Source: Lachnospiraceae bacterium
GTDB lineage: Bacteria > Bacillota > Clostridia > Lachnospirales > Lachnospiraceae
Reading direction: 5' to 3'
Length of the DNA stretch: 64,000 nt
Assembly: GCA_900766915.1 (NCBI GenBank)
Contig: CAAFXE010000218.1
Location: forward strand, 1-64,000
Under the pieces are notes generated by a model. The model did not search any database and had not been told where the DNA came from. It saw only the letters and a program-made list of their open reading frames with translations. The stretch's first letter is position 1. Each line of letters opens with the position of its first letter. Made by a program: the position numbers and the translations under genes. Of this stretch, positions 15,614 to 25,595 are shown piece by piece.

Positions 15614-17071
15614 TTAATCGTTCTGATTGCTCATCTCTTCCAGAATCTCAGCTTTCATTTTATAAAGCTTGTCTGAAAGGTCTACATATACCTCATGCGG
15701 GTTTACCAAACGTCTGGATTCTTCCCATACCGTTTCCTGTTCCCGTTTGCAGTATTCACGCATTTCCATGACACTTGGAGAATCGTAGATACATTCTCCG
15801 TCTTTGAACACCTGTACCAGCAGTTCTCTCATTTCATAGGTTCCTGCTTTGTATTTTGTCTTTTTCCAGGTTTCTACAGGGTCGAAGATACGAAGATCCT
15901 GATCTGTACTGAAGGTTTCGTCTGCCAGACAGATTAAATCTGCATTGATCTTGCCGGATTCTTTATCATAAATACGATAAACGGTCTTATTGCCTGGGTT
16001 TGTAACCTTCGCTGTATTTTCGGAAAGCTTGATCTTCGGGGTAAAGGTTCCATCTGCATTCTTAATAGCAGCCAGTTTGTAAACACCGCCGAAAGCCGGC
16101 TGATCCTTGGAGGTGATCAGGTTGGTACCTACACCCCAGGATGTGATGGTTGCTCCCTGAGCCTTTAAGCTGTCGATGAGGTTCTCATCCAGGTCACTGG
16201 AGGCAGAGATCACTGCGTCCGGGAAGCCTGCCGCATCCAGCATCTTTCTTGCTTTCTTGGAAAGGTAAGCAAGGTCACCGCTGTCTAAACGGATGCCGTA
16301 TTTGGTCAGTGGAATGCCGGCTTCTCTCATCTCAGTAAATACCCGGATGGCATTTGGCACACCGGATTTTAAGGTATCATAGGTGTCTACCAGCAGAGTA
16401 CATGCATTTGGGTAAAGCTCTGAATATTTCTTAAATGCAGTGTATTCATCCGGGAAGCTCATAATCCAGCTGTGGGCATGGGTTCCAAGCACCGGAACAT
16501 CAAACATCTGTCCTGCCAGTACATTGGAGGTTCCCGCACAACCGCCGATCATGGCTGCCCTTGCTCCGTAAAGTCCTGCATCCGGTCCCTGTGCACGGCG
16601 AAGGCCAAATTCCATAATGCCGTCACCTTTGGCTGCATAGACAACCCTTGCTGCCTTTGTAGCAATGAGACTCTGGTGATTAATGATATTTAAGATGGCT
16701 GTCTCCACCAGCTGTGCTTCCATGATCGGAGCGATCACCTTTACGAGAGGTTCTCTTGGGAACACGACCGTTCCTTCCGGAATCGCATACACATCTCCTG
16801 TAAAATGAAAATCTGCCAGGTAATCCAGAAAATCAGCATCAAAAATTCCAAGTCCTCTTAAATATTCGATATCCTCAGGACTGAATCGTAAATTCTTCAG
16901 ATAATCAATTACCTGCTCTAAGCCGGCTGCAATGGCAAAGCCGTTACCGCTTGGATTGGTTCTGTAAAATGCATCAAATACAACGGTATCATTGTTGTGA
17001 TTTTTAAAATATCCCTGCATCATGGTCAGCTGATAAAGATCTGTCAGCAGGGTCAGATTTATGCCACTCAT
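15614..17071 (-). CDS. pncB: Nicotinate phosphoribosyltransferase
   Basis: This is a 485-residue cytoplasmic enzyme that joins nicotinate to PRPP, the entry step of NAD salvage. The N-terminus LTLLTDLYQLTMMQGYF is the family signature. Further family segments are EFGLRRAQGPDAG (about 154-166), the HAHSWIMSF loop and VDTYDTL, and GIRLDSGDL, which contributes to phosphate binding. The length is normal. AAAGGAGAAGAAAC lies before the start. It is transcribed alone, between its own terminator and spoVT. No pyridine-responsive operator or riboswitch was recognised in the 242-base gap upstream. Confidence 0.96.
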   Translation of the reverse strand: MSGINLTLLTDLYQLTMMQGYFKNHNNDTVVFDAFYRTNPSGNGFAIAAGLEQVIDYLKNLRFSPEDIEYLRGLGIFDADFLDYLADFHFTGDVYAIPEGTVVFPREPLVKVIAPIMEAQLVETAILNIINHQSLIATKAARVVYAAKGDGIMEFGLRRAQGPDAGLYGARAAMIGGCAGTSNVLAGQMFDVPVLGTHAHSWIMSFPDEYTAFKKYSELYPNACTLLVDTYDTLKSGVPNAIRVFTEMREAGIPLTKYGIRLDSGDLAYLSKKARKMLDAAGFPDAVISASSDLDENLIDSLKAQGATITSWGVGTNLITSKDQPAFGGVYKLAAIKNADGTFTPKIKLSENTAKVTNPGNKTVYRIYDKESGKINADLICLADETFSTDQDLRIFDPVETWKKTKYKAGTYEMRELLVQVFKDGECIYDSPSVMEMREYCKREQETVWEESRRLVNPHEVYVDLSDKLYKMKAEILEEMSNQND

Positions 17072-17313
17072 GTTTCTTCTCCTTTAGTAAATCCTGAATT
17101 ATGATTTCGATAGCTTCTCACCACCCATTCCCGCCGGAAGGTACTGACAACTACCAAAACAGTTACATTTTATTTCCTGTCCTACTATAGCACAATCTTT
17201 TCATAAATCCTAGCCTTTTCTGAATTTTCTTTACAGCTGTCTTGTCAGTATATTGCTGTTTAATGCGTTCCAGTAACATCAGTATTTCATTGTTTCAGCC
17301 CTGAATCATAATC

Positions 17314-17862
17314 CTACTCTTCCATCTGACGTCCCAGAAAACCCGCCGCACAATACGCCAGCTTTTTTTCGGTATCTCCCATTTTTGTTTTCCCATCCTT
17401 TGCCAGCAATATGACCGCCCCGATCACATCCCCCTGACAGATAATGGGACAGATGGTCTGCGGGTATCTCTCCCCGCTCATTTCCTTTATGACATCCACA
17501 TATTTACGTTCCTCCGGCTGTGCCTGCAGCTGGGTACGTTCCTCCATCAGATACTCCAGCTCCTGACTGAGAGCTTTTCCAAGATATTCTTTTTTCGCTC
17601 CTCCCGCCGCTGCAATGACCTGTTCCAGATCCGTAATACACACCTGCATTCCCGTGGTCTGCGCCAGGCTGTCCGCATACTGACCTGCAAATGCTACCAA
17701 TTCTCCCATGGGAGAATATTTTCTTAAGATAATCTCGCCGTTTTTCTCCGTAAATATTTCCAGCGGGGTGCCCTCCCTGATCCGAAGGGTTCTGCGAATT
17801 TCCTTCGGGATGACAATTCTTCCCAGTTCATCTATCTTTCTAGTAATTCCTGTTGCTTTCAT
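17314..17862 (-). CDS. spoVT: Stage V sporulation protein T (AbrB/MazE-type regulator)
   Basis: This is a 182-residue transcription regulator of forespore genes. The N-terminal swapped-hairpin DNA-binding domain carries KATGITRKIDELGRIVIPKE and RRTLRI, and a C-terminal GAF-like domain covers about 55-175. The start at 17862 has AAGGAG eight bases upstream; an in-frame start at 17880 would add six residues and overlap that site. In Bacillus, spoVT lies next to mfd and pth; here two genes intervene. It marks the organism as a spore-forming Firmicute. Confidence 0.93.
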   Translation of the reverse strand: MKATGITRKIDELGRIVIPKEIRRTLRIREGTPLEIFTEKNGEIILRKYSPMGELVAFAGQYADSLAQTTGMQVCITDLEQVIAAAGGAKKEYLGKALSQELEYLMEERTQLQAQPEERKYVDVIKEMSGERYPQTICPIICQGDVIGAVILLAKDGKTKMGDTEKKLAYCAAGFLGRQMEE

Positions 17863-17940
17863 ACATCGTCTCCTTTTCACGAGGCATAATCAGCATTACT
17901 GTACAGATGTCACTACGAAGTAAACAGTAACACCAAAAAA

Positions 17941-17991
17941 GCCTCTGTCTACATTTTCTACTGTATGATAGTAGTATCTGTAAACAGAGGC
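17941..17991 (-). terminator. Terminator after ddh
   Basis: On the minus strand, GCCTCTGT and ACAGAGGC form the outer stem around a smaller CTACT/AGTAG hairpin, and TTTTTT follows. It ends the prsA-like/ddh unit ahead of spoVT. Confidence 0.8.
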
Positions 17992-18029
17992 ATTTTATAC
18001 CTGTTAGAAACGATAGGAAAGATGATAGA

Positions 18030-19022
18030 TTACAGCATATGTTCTCTTAAATATGCCGGCTCGTAAGCACTTAAATATGCCGGAGCGATATCCAGTACAG
18101 TCTTACAGCCGCTCATTCCTTCTTTCGCCATACGGTATGCGGCTCTTGCATAAGCTGCAATAACGCTGGAAGTAAATGCCGGGTTAGAATCCAGCTTTAA
18201 GCTGTATTCGATCACATTGTTGTACTCTTCGTCCCAGCCGGTCTTTCCACTTCTGATAACAAAGCCGCCATGTGGGATTCCACTGTGGTCTCTCTTCATT
18301 TCTTCCATGGAAATAAAATGTACGGTGGTATCGTAATCTGCAAAATAGTTTGGCATGGTCTTGATTTCATTTTCGATGCGTGCAAGATCTGCGCCTTCTT
18401 CTGCTACCACGAAGCATTCTCTTGTATGTTTCTGGCGGGTAGTCAGTTCCGGATTGGAACCGCTTCTTACCTGCTCCAATGCTTCATCTACCGGAATGGT
18501 GTACTGTCTTGCGTCTACAACACCTTCAATGCGGCGAACTGCATCGGAATGACCCTGGCTGACACCTTTTCCCCAGAAGGTATAGTCCTTGCCTGCCGGA
18601 AGAACCGCACTTGCATACACACGGTTTAAGGAAAACATTCCCGGATCCCATCCGCAGGAAATGATTCCGATTTTACCGTTTTCTTTTGCTGCTGCATCCA
18701 CTGCTGCAAAATGCTCCGGAATTCTTGCATGGGTATCAAAGCTGTCGATGACATTGAAATATTTTGCCATTTCCGGTGTCTGTACCGGAAGGTCTGTTGC
18801 ACTTCCGCCACAGAGGATCAAAACATCCACTTCATCTGCATGCTTTGCCGCTTCCGCTGCCGGATATACTGGTACACCTTCTGTCAGGATCTTTAAGCTT
18901 TCCGGTGCACGTCTTGTAAATACTGCAGTAAGCTTCATATCCTCATTCTGTTTTACGGCACATTCTACACCTTTTCCCAGGTTGCCATAGCCTAAAATAC
19001 CAATTCTGATCTGTTCCTTCAT
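18030..19022 (-). CDS. ddh: meso-Diaminopimelate dehydrogenase
   Basis: This is a 330-residue NADPH-dependent enzyme that makes meso-diaminopimelate from tetrahydrodipicolinate in one step, feeding lysine and peptidoglycan synthesis. The N-terminal Rossmann motif is GILGYGNLGKG (8-18). DSFDTH, SCGWDPGMFS and WGKGVSQGHSDA are characteristic of the family active site. The length is normal. It starts 32 bases after the prsA-like lipoprotein gene with GGAGGAAGAGAC upstream, so the two probably share a transcript. Confidence 0.96.
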   Translation of the reverse strand: MKEQIRIGILGYGNLGKGVECAVKQNEDMKLTAVFTRRAPESLKILTEGVPVYPAAEAAKHADEVDVLILCGGSATDLPVQTPEMAKYFNVIDSFDTHARIPEHFAAVDAAAKENGKIGIISCGWDPGMFSLNRVYASAVLPAGKDYTFWGKGVSQGHSDAVRRIEGVVDARQYTIPVDEALEQVRSGSNPELTTRQKHTRECFVVAEEGADLARIENEIKTMPNYFADYDTTVHFISMEEMKRDHSGIPHGGFVIRSGKTGWDEEYNNVIEYSLKLDSNPAFTSSVIAAYARAAYRMAKEGMSGCKTVLDIAPAYLSAYEPAYLREHML

Positions 19023-19054
19023 GTCTCTTCCTCCAAAATAACTTCACATTTTAT

Positions 19055-20062
19055 CTACTCGGCACTTTTCAGTGCATAGCTTCTGTTAAAGATTACCTGA
19101 TCCCATACGGAATCATTTACACTTAACGGATATTCTACCTTCCAGCCTTCTAAAAGTTCACTGTAATATTCGGACTTTTTATTCAGCAGCAGAGTCTGCA
19201 TTCTGGAGACTGTTGCTTCTTTGTCAAGGTCTGTTGTTACCTGCGCAAGATAAAGCGCTGTTTCTGTTTCGATAACCTCAGACACTTCTCCTTCTTTTAA
19301 ACCGTCTAAAGCAGTGATAAGCTCTGTAGCGTAATTGGTGCCGGTGCCATTACCATAGGTTCCGTTGGATGCAGTCAGTCCCTGTGCAGTTGCTGCACCT
19401 TCCATGGAATCTCCACCTGCCACAGCCTGTGCTGCTGCCGCCAGCTTATCCTTTGATTCGCCAATCTCCTCTTCGGTCAGGGCATCATCACCGCTTCCCT
19501 TGGATACTGTAATATATACAAATCCTCTCTGGGCAGCTTCTTCTTCGGTCACTGTCACATCCGCTGAATCATAGATTGCATTGACCACTTTGCTTCTGAT
19601 GGTCATGAGAGTTAAGATTCTCTCCACAGTTTCCTGATCTGCTGTCATCTGCTCTTTGGCATCCTCATCATTTGCTTCCAGGAATTTTGCTGCTGCTTCG
19701 GTAATAGCTGCTTTTTCTTCGTCAGATATTGTAACACCGTATTCTGCAGCTTTTTCTTCCAGAATATAATATTCCTGCATCTGGCTCATAATATCACTCT
19801 TTAAGGTATCTCCGTAGGTTGTTCCGTTTCCGTAAAGATCCCTGCCATAGATTCCTTCTCCCAGTAAGCTTTCATAGTAGCTTTCTGTCTGAACCTGCTG
19901 GAATCTGAGGAAGAAGTTTGCTTCTCCCAATGTCATTTCTTTGGTACCGACAGTTGCAACACTTTGGCTTCCGTCCAATACTTTGCCTTTGCAGCCTGTC
20001 ATTCCAAGTGCCATACAAACAACCAGTCCTGTAATGACCAGTGATTTATGGATTCTTTTCAT
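19055..20062 (-). CDS. PrsA/SurA-like foldase lipoprotein
   Basis: This is a 335-residue secreted lipoprotein with a basic start, a hydrophobic core and the lipobox LGMTGC (Cys24). The N-terminal SurA/trigger-factor-like helical region (about 35-165) is followed by a parvulin-like segment (about 170-290, FVYITVSKG, GLKEGEVSEVIET, YLAQVTT). It likely helps fold exported proteins on the outer face of the membrane. Peptidyl-prolyl isomerase activity is not certain because the parvulin core is divergent. GGAGGCATATACG lies upstream. It sits between mfd and ddh, a common place for prsA-type genes. Confidence 0.85.
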   Translation of the reverse strand: MKRIHKSLVITGLVVCMALGMTGCKGKVLDGSQSVATVGTKEMTLGEANFFLRFQQVQTESYYESLLGEGIYGRDLYGNGTTYGDTLKSDIMSQMQEYYILEEKAAEYGVTISDEEKAAITEAAAKFLEANDEDAKEQMTADQETVERILTLMTIRSKVVNAIYDSADVTVTEEEAAQRGFVYITVSKGSGDDALTEEEIGESKDKLAAAAQAVAGGDSMEGAATAQGLTASNGTYGNGTGTNYATELITALDGLKEGEVSEVIETETALYLAQVTTDLDKEATVSRMQTLLLNKKSEYYSELLEGWKVEYPLSVNDSVWDQVIFNRSYALKSAE

Positions 20063-20168
20063 CGTATATGCCTCCTAAATTTTAAACTTCTGTATGGTAT
20101 TATAATTTTTTTCTGCCCTTAGGGCAACTGATTTTCTATTTTTTTCGTACTTTTTCTCTTTAATTCAC

Positions 20169-20332
20169 GCTTGAGTGATTGCACTTACCCCACTTCGCAG
20201 GCTCCATCCTCCTCGACTAACCATAAGAACTGCTAATCACTCGCGCGAGAGCACGCTTCGTGGAGCAGTTCTAAGGTGGATTCTCGGACTCTTCCGCTTA
20301 ACGCTGCGTGGTGCAAGTACAATCCCTCAAGC
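20169..20332. repeat. Large imperfect inverted repeat (about 164 bp)
   Basis: The outer arms are 25 bases each (20169-20193 and 20308-20332) and match at all but about four positions. Inner arms AGAACTGCT (20226-20234) and AGCAGTTCT (20264-20272) surround a CTCGCGCGAG palindrome (20240-20249). It is more GC-rich than the intergenic DNA around it and lies between mfd and the lipoprotein gene. It could be a MITE-like or REP-like repeat or a large structured terminator. No gene is seen in 20063-20407. Confidence 0.7.
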
Positions 20333-20407
20333 TGTAAATCTAAAAATATAATGTGTTAAATTATCAAGAAACAGAATCCTGTCTGAATATCCCTTGAAAT
20401 TCTAAAT

Positions 20408-23400
20408 CTATTCAGATTCCTCTAAAAGTATTTTCATATCATCTAAAAGATACCCAAGCATTTTCAACACATTGTTCTCGCCCTTTTTATTATTTTTTCT
20501 TTCATATAAGAAATAAGGCGATTCCGCTGCCTGGAATTTCAGCGCTCCCTGATATCGCTCCACAAGCTTCGGAATGTTTGTGACTTCGATCTTCGCTTTC
20601 TCATACATGGTAAGCTTTAAACGGTTTGGATTTCCGGAAACTTCCGTAATATATAAGCTGTGGGCCATGGCCTTCAGCCTTGCAATTTCCAGAAGGTTCA
20701 TCACAGCCTTTGGCGGGTCTCCGAAACGGTCCGTCAGCTCTTCTAACATATCTTCACATTCCTCTGTATTTTCAATGCTTGCGATCCTTTTGTAAATGTC
20801 CAGCTTCTGGGCTTCATTTTTCATGTAGGAATCCGGAATGTATGCATCGGTCTCCAGATCAAGAACAGTCTCATACTGCTCTTCCACTTTTGCAGTTCCC
20901 TTTAATTCCTTCACAGCCTCATTTAGCATCTTACAGTAAAGGTCATATCCAACCGCCTGCATATGACCGTGCTGCTCTGCACCAAGCAGGTTTCCTGCAC
21001 CGCGGATTTCCAGATCCCTCATGGCAATCTTAAATCCACTGCCAAGGTCGGTAAATTCCCGGATGGCATGGAGTCTCTTTTCTGCAACCTCTGATAAATA
21101 TTTTCCCCTACGGTACATTAAGAATGCATAGGCCGTCCGATTGGATCTGCCCACACGTCCTCTTAACTGGTAGAGCTGGGAAAGTCCCATCTGATCCGCA
21201 TCGTGAACAATCATCGTATTGGCATTGGAAATATCAAGGCCGGTCTCAATGATGGTGGTAGATACAAGCACATCCGTTTCACCGGAAATAAATTCATACA
21301 TTTTCTTTTCCAGTTCCTTTTCACTCATCTGACCATGGGCAAAGGCTACATTGGCCTCCGGCACCAGCTTCTCAATATGGGCTGCCACATCTGCAATGGT
21401 ATTGACCCGGTTGTAAACGTAATATACCTGTCCGCCTCTTGCCAGCTCCCTGTGGATAGCGGCTCTCACCATCTCATCATCATATTCCATGACATAGGTC
21501 TGGATCGGCAGACGGTCCTGGGGTGCTTCTTCCAATACACTCATGTCCCGGATTCCAATGAGACTCATGTGAAGCGTTCTTGGAATCGGGGTGGCTGTCA
21601 GGGTCAGTACATCCACATTTTCCTTCAGCTTTTTGATCTTCTCCTTATGGGCAACACCAAAGCGCTGCTCCTCATCAATGATCAAAAGTCCCAAATCTTT
21701 ATACTGCACATCCTTGGACAACAGTCTGTGGGTACCGATGACAATATCCACCAGCCCCCGTTTTAGATCCTCCAGCGTTTTTTTCTGCTGTGCAGGAGTT
21801 CTGAACCTGCACATCAGATCTATTCTCACCGGAAACTCCTTCATACGCTGGACAAAGGTATTGTAATGCTGCTGGGCAAGAATGGTGGTAGGCACCAGAT
21901 AGACCACCTGCTTACTTTCCTGCACTGCCTTAAAGGCTGCACGGATGGCGATCTCCGTCTTTCCGTAGCCTACATCTCCGCAGATAAGACGGTCCATGAT
22001 CTTGGTACTTTCCATATCCTGCTTGGTGGCATCAATGGCACTGATCTGATCTTCCGTCTCCTCAAAAGGAAACATTTCCTCAAACTCCTTCTGCCATATG
22101 GTGTCTTTTCCATAGACAAAGCCGTTTCGCTCTGTTCTGGCTGCATAAAGTGCCACCAGATCTTTTGCAATGTCCTGCACCGCACTTTTAACCTTTGTCC
22201 TGGTGCGGCTCCATTCGCTGCCTCCCAGCTTATTTAGTTTGGGCTTCTTCGCATCCGCTGAAGCATATTTTTGCAGATTCTCCAGCTGGGTTGCCAGAAT
22301 ATAGAGATTCCCGCCTCCTGCATATTCGATCTTAATATAATCCTTCAGCTTTTTCTCAACTTCTACCTTTTCGATTCCCCGGTAGATTCCAAGTCCATGG
22401 TTTTCATGAACCACATAATCCCCGATGGAAAGCTCCGAAAAGCTCTGGATCTTCTGTCCCTCATAGCGGGTCTGTTTTTTCTTCTTTTTCTTTTTTTCAC
22501 CGCCGAAAATATCTGTCTCTGATAAAACTGCAAATTTCAGCAGCGGATATTCATAACCATGCTTTACATTTCCATATAATACAATGATTTCTCCGGGGCT
22601 TATGATCCTGCCTTCATCATCACTGTAAAAGGCATTTAATCCTTCCTCCTGAAGGTCGGCCGCCAGTCTTTTTGCCCTTGTGCGGGAAGAGCATAACAGT
22701 GCTGTCCGGTACTTTTCCTTTTTCCACCGTTTTAAATCCTTTGTCAAAAGCTCGAAACTGTTCTGATAGCTGTTGATTCCTTTGACTTCCAGTGAAAACC
22801 TGTTTTTCACCGTCAGTTCTCTGACCTTTGCATCCAGCATGCAAAATGCCGCACACCGGATACCCTCCAGCTTTGCCAGCACCTCGACCGCACCGGATAC
22901 CTGATGAGCTTCCTCCGGTGCAGCTTTTCCCTGATCGATCCGATTCTGAATACTTTCGCAAAATTCCTTCTCTACCGCATCTGCTTTTTCCACCAGACGG
23001 TTGGGCTCGTCTAAAAATACGATGCCATCGGCTTCAGCAAAATACTGTAAAAAGCTGATGCTTTCCTTGCCTCCAAATCCATCGGGCTCCTTCGCAGGAT
23101 AGAGCTTTACCTCCTCCAGATTTTCGATGGAGCGCTGACTTTCGGCATCAAAGCTTCGGATGGAATCCACTTCCTCATCCCAAAGTTCAATACGTACCGG
23201 TACATCCTCTGTTAATGGAAAAATATCGATGATGCCTCCACGGATGGCAAACTGTCCCTTGCTCTCTACCTGACCGACTCTCTCATAACCCATGTCAGCC
23301 AGAACTGTTTTCAGGGCATCCAGCTCAATGATACTTTCCATGGAGATCGTTAAAATCTGATTTTTCAGATCCTTTAAGGGTTTTACTTTCCCCATACAGC

Positions 23401-23761
23401 CATCGATGGTTGTAATGATGGTCACATCCTCTTCTTCCATCAAAGCCTGTAAAGCAAGAAGTCTTTGTTCCTCCAGAAGCTTGCCCTGAATATCCGCATG
23501 GGAAAAGAGGAAATCCTTTGCGGGATAAAAGTATACATTCTTTCCAAAGATCTTATATTCCTCCAGAATCTCCTTCGCCTTCAGCTCATTGTAGGTAATC
23601 AGAAGCTTCCTATGATAGGGTTCTCCCAGACAATCTGCCAGATGTGTTTTCTGGGAATCAATACATCCTGTCAGCAGCTGCACACCGGTTTCTTTATGAA
23701 GTTTTTCCTGCACTCTGGAAATGGATTCCAGCTCCTGTAATGGGGATGTTAAACTTTTCAT
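20408..23761 (-). CDS. mfd: Transcription-repair coupling factor Mfd
   Basis: This is a 1117-residue DNA translocase that removes stalled RNA polymerase and recruits UvrA. Order of domains: UvrB-like N-terminal module, CarD-like RNA polymerase interaction domain beginning near ELSIGDYVVHENHGLGIYRG, then the RecG-like motor with GDVGYGKTEIA (Walker A), the DEEQRFG box, a TATPIPRT motif and QLRGRVGRS (motif VI). A C-terminal TRCF domain completes it. The length is usual for Firmicutes. It begins four bases after pth, in the conserved pth-mfd order. Confidence 0.97.
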   Translation of the reverse strand: MKSLTSPLQELESISRVQEKLHKETGVQLLTGCIDSQKTHLADCLGEPYHRKLLITYNELKAKEILEEYKIFGKNVYFYPAKDFLFSHADIQGKLLEEQRLLALQALMEEEDVTIITTIDGCMGKVKPLKDLKNQILTISMESIIELDALKTVLADMGYERVGQVESKGQFAIRGGIIDIFPLTEDVPVRIELWDEEVDSIRSFDAESQRSIENLEEVKLYPAKEPDGFGGKESISFLQYFAEADGIVFLDEPNRLVEKADAVEKEFCESIQNRIDQGKAAPEEAHQVSGAVEVLAKLEGIRCAAFCMLDAKVRELTVKNRFSLEVKGINSYQNSFELLTKDLKRWKKEKYRTALLCSSRTRAKRLAADLQEEGLNAFYSDDEGRIISPGEIIVLYGNVKHGYEYPLLKFAVLSETDIFGGEKKKKKKKQTRYEGQKIQSFSELSIGDYVVHENHGLGIYRGIEKVEVEKKLKDYIKIEYAGGGNLYILATQLENLQKYASADAKKPKLNKLGGSEWSRTRTKVKSAVQDIAKDLVALYAARTERNGFVYGKDTIWQKEFEEMFPFEETEDQISAIDATKQDMESTKIMDRLICGDVGYGKTEIAIRAAFKAVQESKQVVYLVPTTILAQQHYNTFVQRMKEFPVRIDLMCRFRTPAQQKKTLEDLKRGLVDIVIGTHRLLSKDVQYKDLGLLIIDEEQRFGVAHKEKIKKLKENVDVLTLTATPIPRTLHMSLIGIRDMSVLEEAPQDRLPIQTYVMEYDDEMVRAAIHRELARGGQVYYVYNRVNTIADVAAHIEKLVPEANVAFAHGQMSEKELEKKMYEFISGETDVLVSTTIIETGLDISNANTMIVHDADQMGLSQLYQLRGRVGRSNRTAYAFLMYRRGKYLSEVAEKRLHAIREFTDLGSGFKIAMRDLEIRGAGNLLGAEQHGHMQAVGYDLYCKMLNEAVKELKGTAKVEEQYETVLDLETDAYIPDSYMKNEAQKLDIYKRIASIENTEECEDMLEELTDRFGDPPKAVMNLLEIARLKAMAHSLYITEVSGNPNRLKLTMYEKAKIEVTNIPKLVERYQGALKFQAAESPYFLYERKNNKKGENNVLKMLGYLLDDMKILLEESE

Positions 23762-23765
23762 ACGC

Positions 23766-24335
23766 TTATTTCTTTCCGTTAAACTGGTTCATGGCAGAGG
23801 CGATGCCTTCTGTCATGATGGTCACAACCGCCTTCCCTGCTTCTTCAAAAGCTTCCTTCATCAAAGGCTGTTCCTCCTTTGAAAAATGTCCCAGCACATA
23901 ATCTGCCAGATCATAATCCGCCGGCTTTTCTCCTACGCCAACTCTCACTCTCGGGAACTTCTGATCCCCGAGATGAAGGATGATATTTTTGATTCCGTTA
24001 TGTCCGCCGGCACTTCCCTTTGCCCGGACACGAAGCTTTCCCGGAGCCAGACTGATATCATCATAAACAACGATCAGTTCTTCTTCCGGGTCAATCTTAT
24101 AAAAATCCATGCATGCACGGATACTTTCTCCGCTTAAATTCATAAAGGTCTGGGGTTTTAAAAGGATCACCTTCTGACCTTCGATATAGCCGCTTCCGTA
24201 TAAAGCTTTAAATCCTGCCTGCTTCACCGGAATCTGATACTTATCCGATAAATAATCTATGACGCCAAAACCCGCATTATGTCTTGTATTCTCATATTGT
24301 TTTGTGGGGTTTCCCAATCCTGCGATAATGTACAT
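23766..24335 (-). CDS. pth: Peptidyl-tRNA hydrolase
   Basis: This is a 189-residue enzyme that frees tRNA from peptidyl-tRNA dropped by ribosomes. The signature IAGLGNPTKQYENTRHNAGF (residues 3-22) contains the catalytic histidine His20. LLKPQTFMNLSGES and DDISLAPGKLRVRAKGSAGGHNG are also intact. The length is normal. It is the first gene of the pth-mfd pair. Confidence 0.97.
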   Translation of the reverse strand: MYIIAGLGNPTKQYENTRHNAGFGVIDYLSDKYQIPVKQAGFKALYGSGYIEGQKVILLKPQTFMNLSGESIRACMDFYKIDPEEELIVVYDDISLAPGKLRVRAKGSAGGHNGIKNIILHLGDQKFPRVRVGVGEKPADYDLADYVLGHFSKEEQPLMKEAFEEAGKAVVTIMTEGIASAMNQFNGKK

Positions 24336-24450
24336 CTTTACTCTCCATTCTCTTTCTTACGCATCTTTACAGTATACTTATAGTTTCCGCACTTTTCAAG
24401 GCTTCTTCAAATAAATCACCCTTTAGTTGACACCTCAGAGAACGAGAAAA

Positions 24451-24471
24451 CGGGGAACCACAGGTTCCCCG
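24451..24471 (-). terminator. Terminator after glgD
   Basis: A nine-base perfect stem CGGGGAACC/GGTTCCCCG with a three-base loop is followed on the minus strand by TTTTCTC. It lies six bases past the glgD stop. Confidence 0.85.
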
Positions 24472-24476
24472 AATTG

Positions 24477-25595
24477 TTAAGCATCATATCGCTCGCTGTT
24501 TTCCACCACGACCTTGATCTCGCCTTCCCCTTTATGGACGGTGTTGGCACGGATGGTAGTATTGCTCTCCACCACACAGTTTTCTATGTAAGTGTTGTCT
24601 CCCAAATATACATCATTCATAATGACGGAATTTTTCACCACGCAGTTGCTTCCCACAAATACTTTCTTAAACAGCAGGGAATTTTCCACGGTACCGTTAA
24701 TGATAGAGCCGCTTCCAATCAATGCATTTTTTACATTGGAACCCGGATTATATTTTGCCGGCGGCAGGTCATGTACCTTAGAGTAAATGGTTGGATAATC
24801 TGTCAGGAAATGCTTCCTCACATCCGGTTTTAAGAAATCCATATTCGTTTCATAATAGGATTCCACGGAGGAAATGCTGTTCCAGTAAGATTCCATAGGA
24901 TATCCGTAAATGCGCTTTACATTTTTATAGCGGATCAGAATATCCGTCACAAAGTTGTAATGTTCTTCTTTGACACTTTTTTCAATGAGTTCAATGAGCT
25001 GTCTTCTGCGGATGACATAGATACCACAGGATACCGTCCGGGAGTCTGATGCCAATGGTTTTTCTTCCATATTTACGATACGGCCGTCCTCGTCCATGGT
25101 CACCACACCAAAACGGCTGATGTCTGTGCTTTCCGGCATTTCCTTGCATACTACAGTAATGTCAGCCTTTTTCTCAATATGATATTCCAGAATCTTGTTA
25201 TAATCCATTTTATAGATGCCGTCTCCGGAAGCAATAACCACATATGGTTCATGGCATTCCTTCAGCCAATCCAGATTCTGATAAATAGCATCGGCTGTTC
25301 CGCGATACCAGGAACTGTTTTCTGAGGTGATGGTTGGTGCAAACACATAGAGTCCGCCCTGCTTTCTTCCGAAATCCCACCATTTTGCAGAACTTAAATG
25401 CTCATTTAAGGAACGGGAGCTGTACTGGGTCAGCACTGCCACACGGTTGATCCTGGAATTGGACATATTGCTTAATGCAAAGTCGATGCTTCGATAACTT
25501 CCTGCAAAAGGCATGGCTGCAACAGCCCGCTTGTTGGACAATTCTCTCATTCTGTGGTTATTGCCACCTGCTAAAATAATACCAACTGCTCTCAT
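24477..25595 (-). CDS. glgD: Glucose-1-phosphate adenylyltransferase subunit GlgD
   Basis: This is a 372-residue paralogue of GlgC with a nucleotidyltransferase domain (N-terminal [20 protein letters not shown]) and a C-terminal left-handed beta-helix (hexapeptide-like repeats from about 280). The start-site loop differs from the catalytic GGxGxRL of GlgC, in keeping with a regulatory or helper subunit in Firmicutes. It overlaps glgC by four bases and works with it to supply ADP-glucose for glycogen. Confidence 0.93.
   Translation of the reverse strand: MRAVGIILAGGNNHRMRELSNKRAVAAMPFAGSYRSIDFALSNMSNSRINRVAVLTQYSSRSLNEHLSSAKWWDFGRKQGGLYVFAPTITSENSSWYRGTADAIYQNLDWLKECHEPYVVIASGDGIYKMDYNKILEYHIEKKADITVVCKEMPESTDISRFGVVTMDEDGRIVNMEEKPLASDSRTVSCGIYVIRRRQLIELIEKSVKEEHYNFVTDILIRYKNVKRIYGYPMESYWNSISSVESYYETNMDFLKPDVRKHFLTDYPTIYSKVHDLPPAKYNPGSNVKNALIGSGSIINGTVENSLLFKKVFVGSNCVVKNSVIMNDVYLGDNTYIENCVVESNTTIRANTVHKGEGEIKVVVENSERYDA

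Noticed and set aside
17072..17313. Riboswitch upstream of pncB
   Set aside because: No conserved NAD-type motif or terminator/antiterminator pair could be recognised by eye.
22620..22961. Long frames opposite mfd, lacZ-like and GH3 genes
   Set aside because: They are shadows of well-supported genes in another frame, without ribosome sites or known domains.
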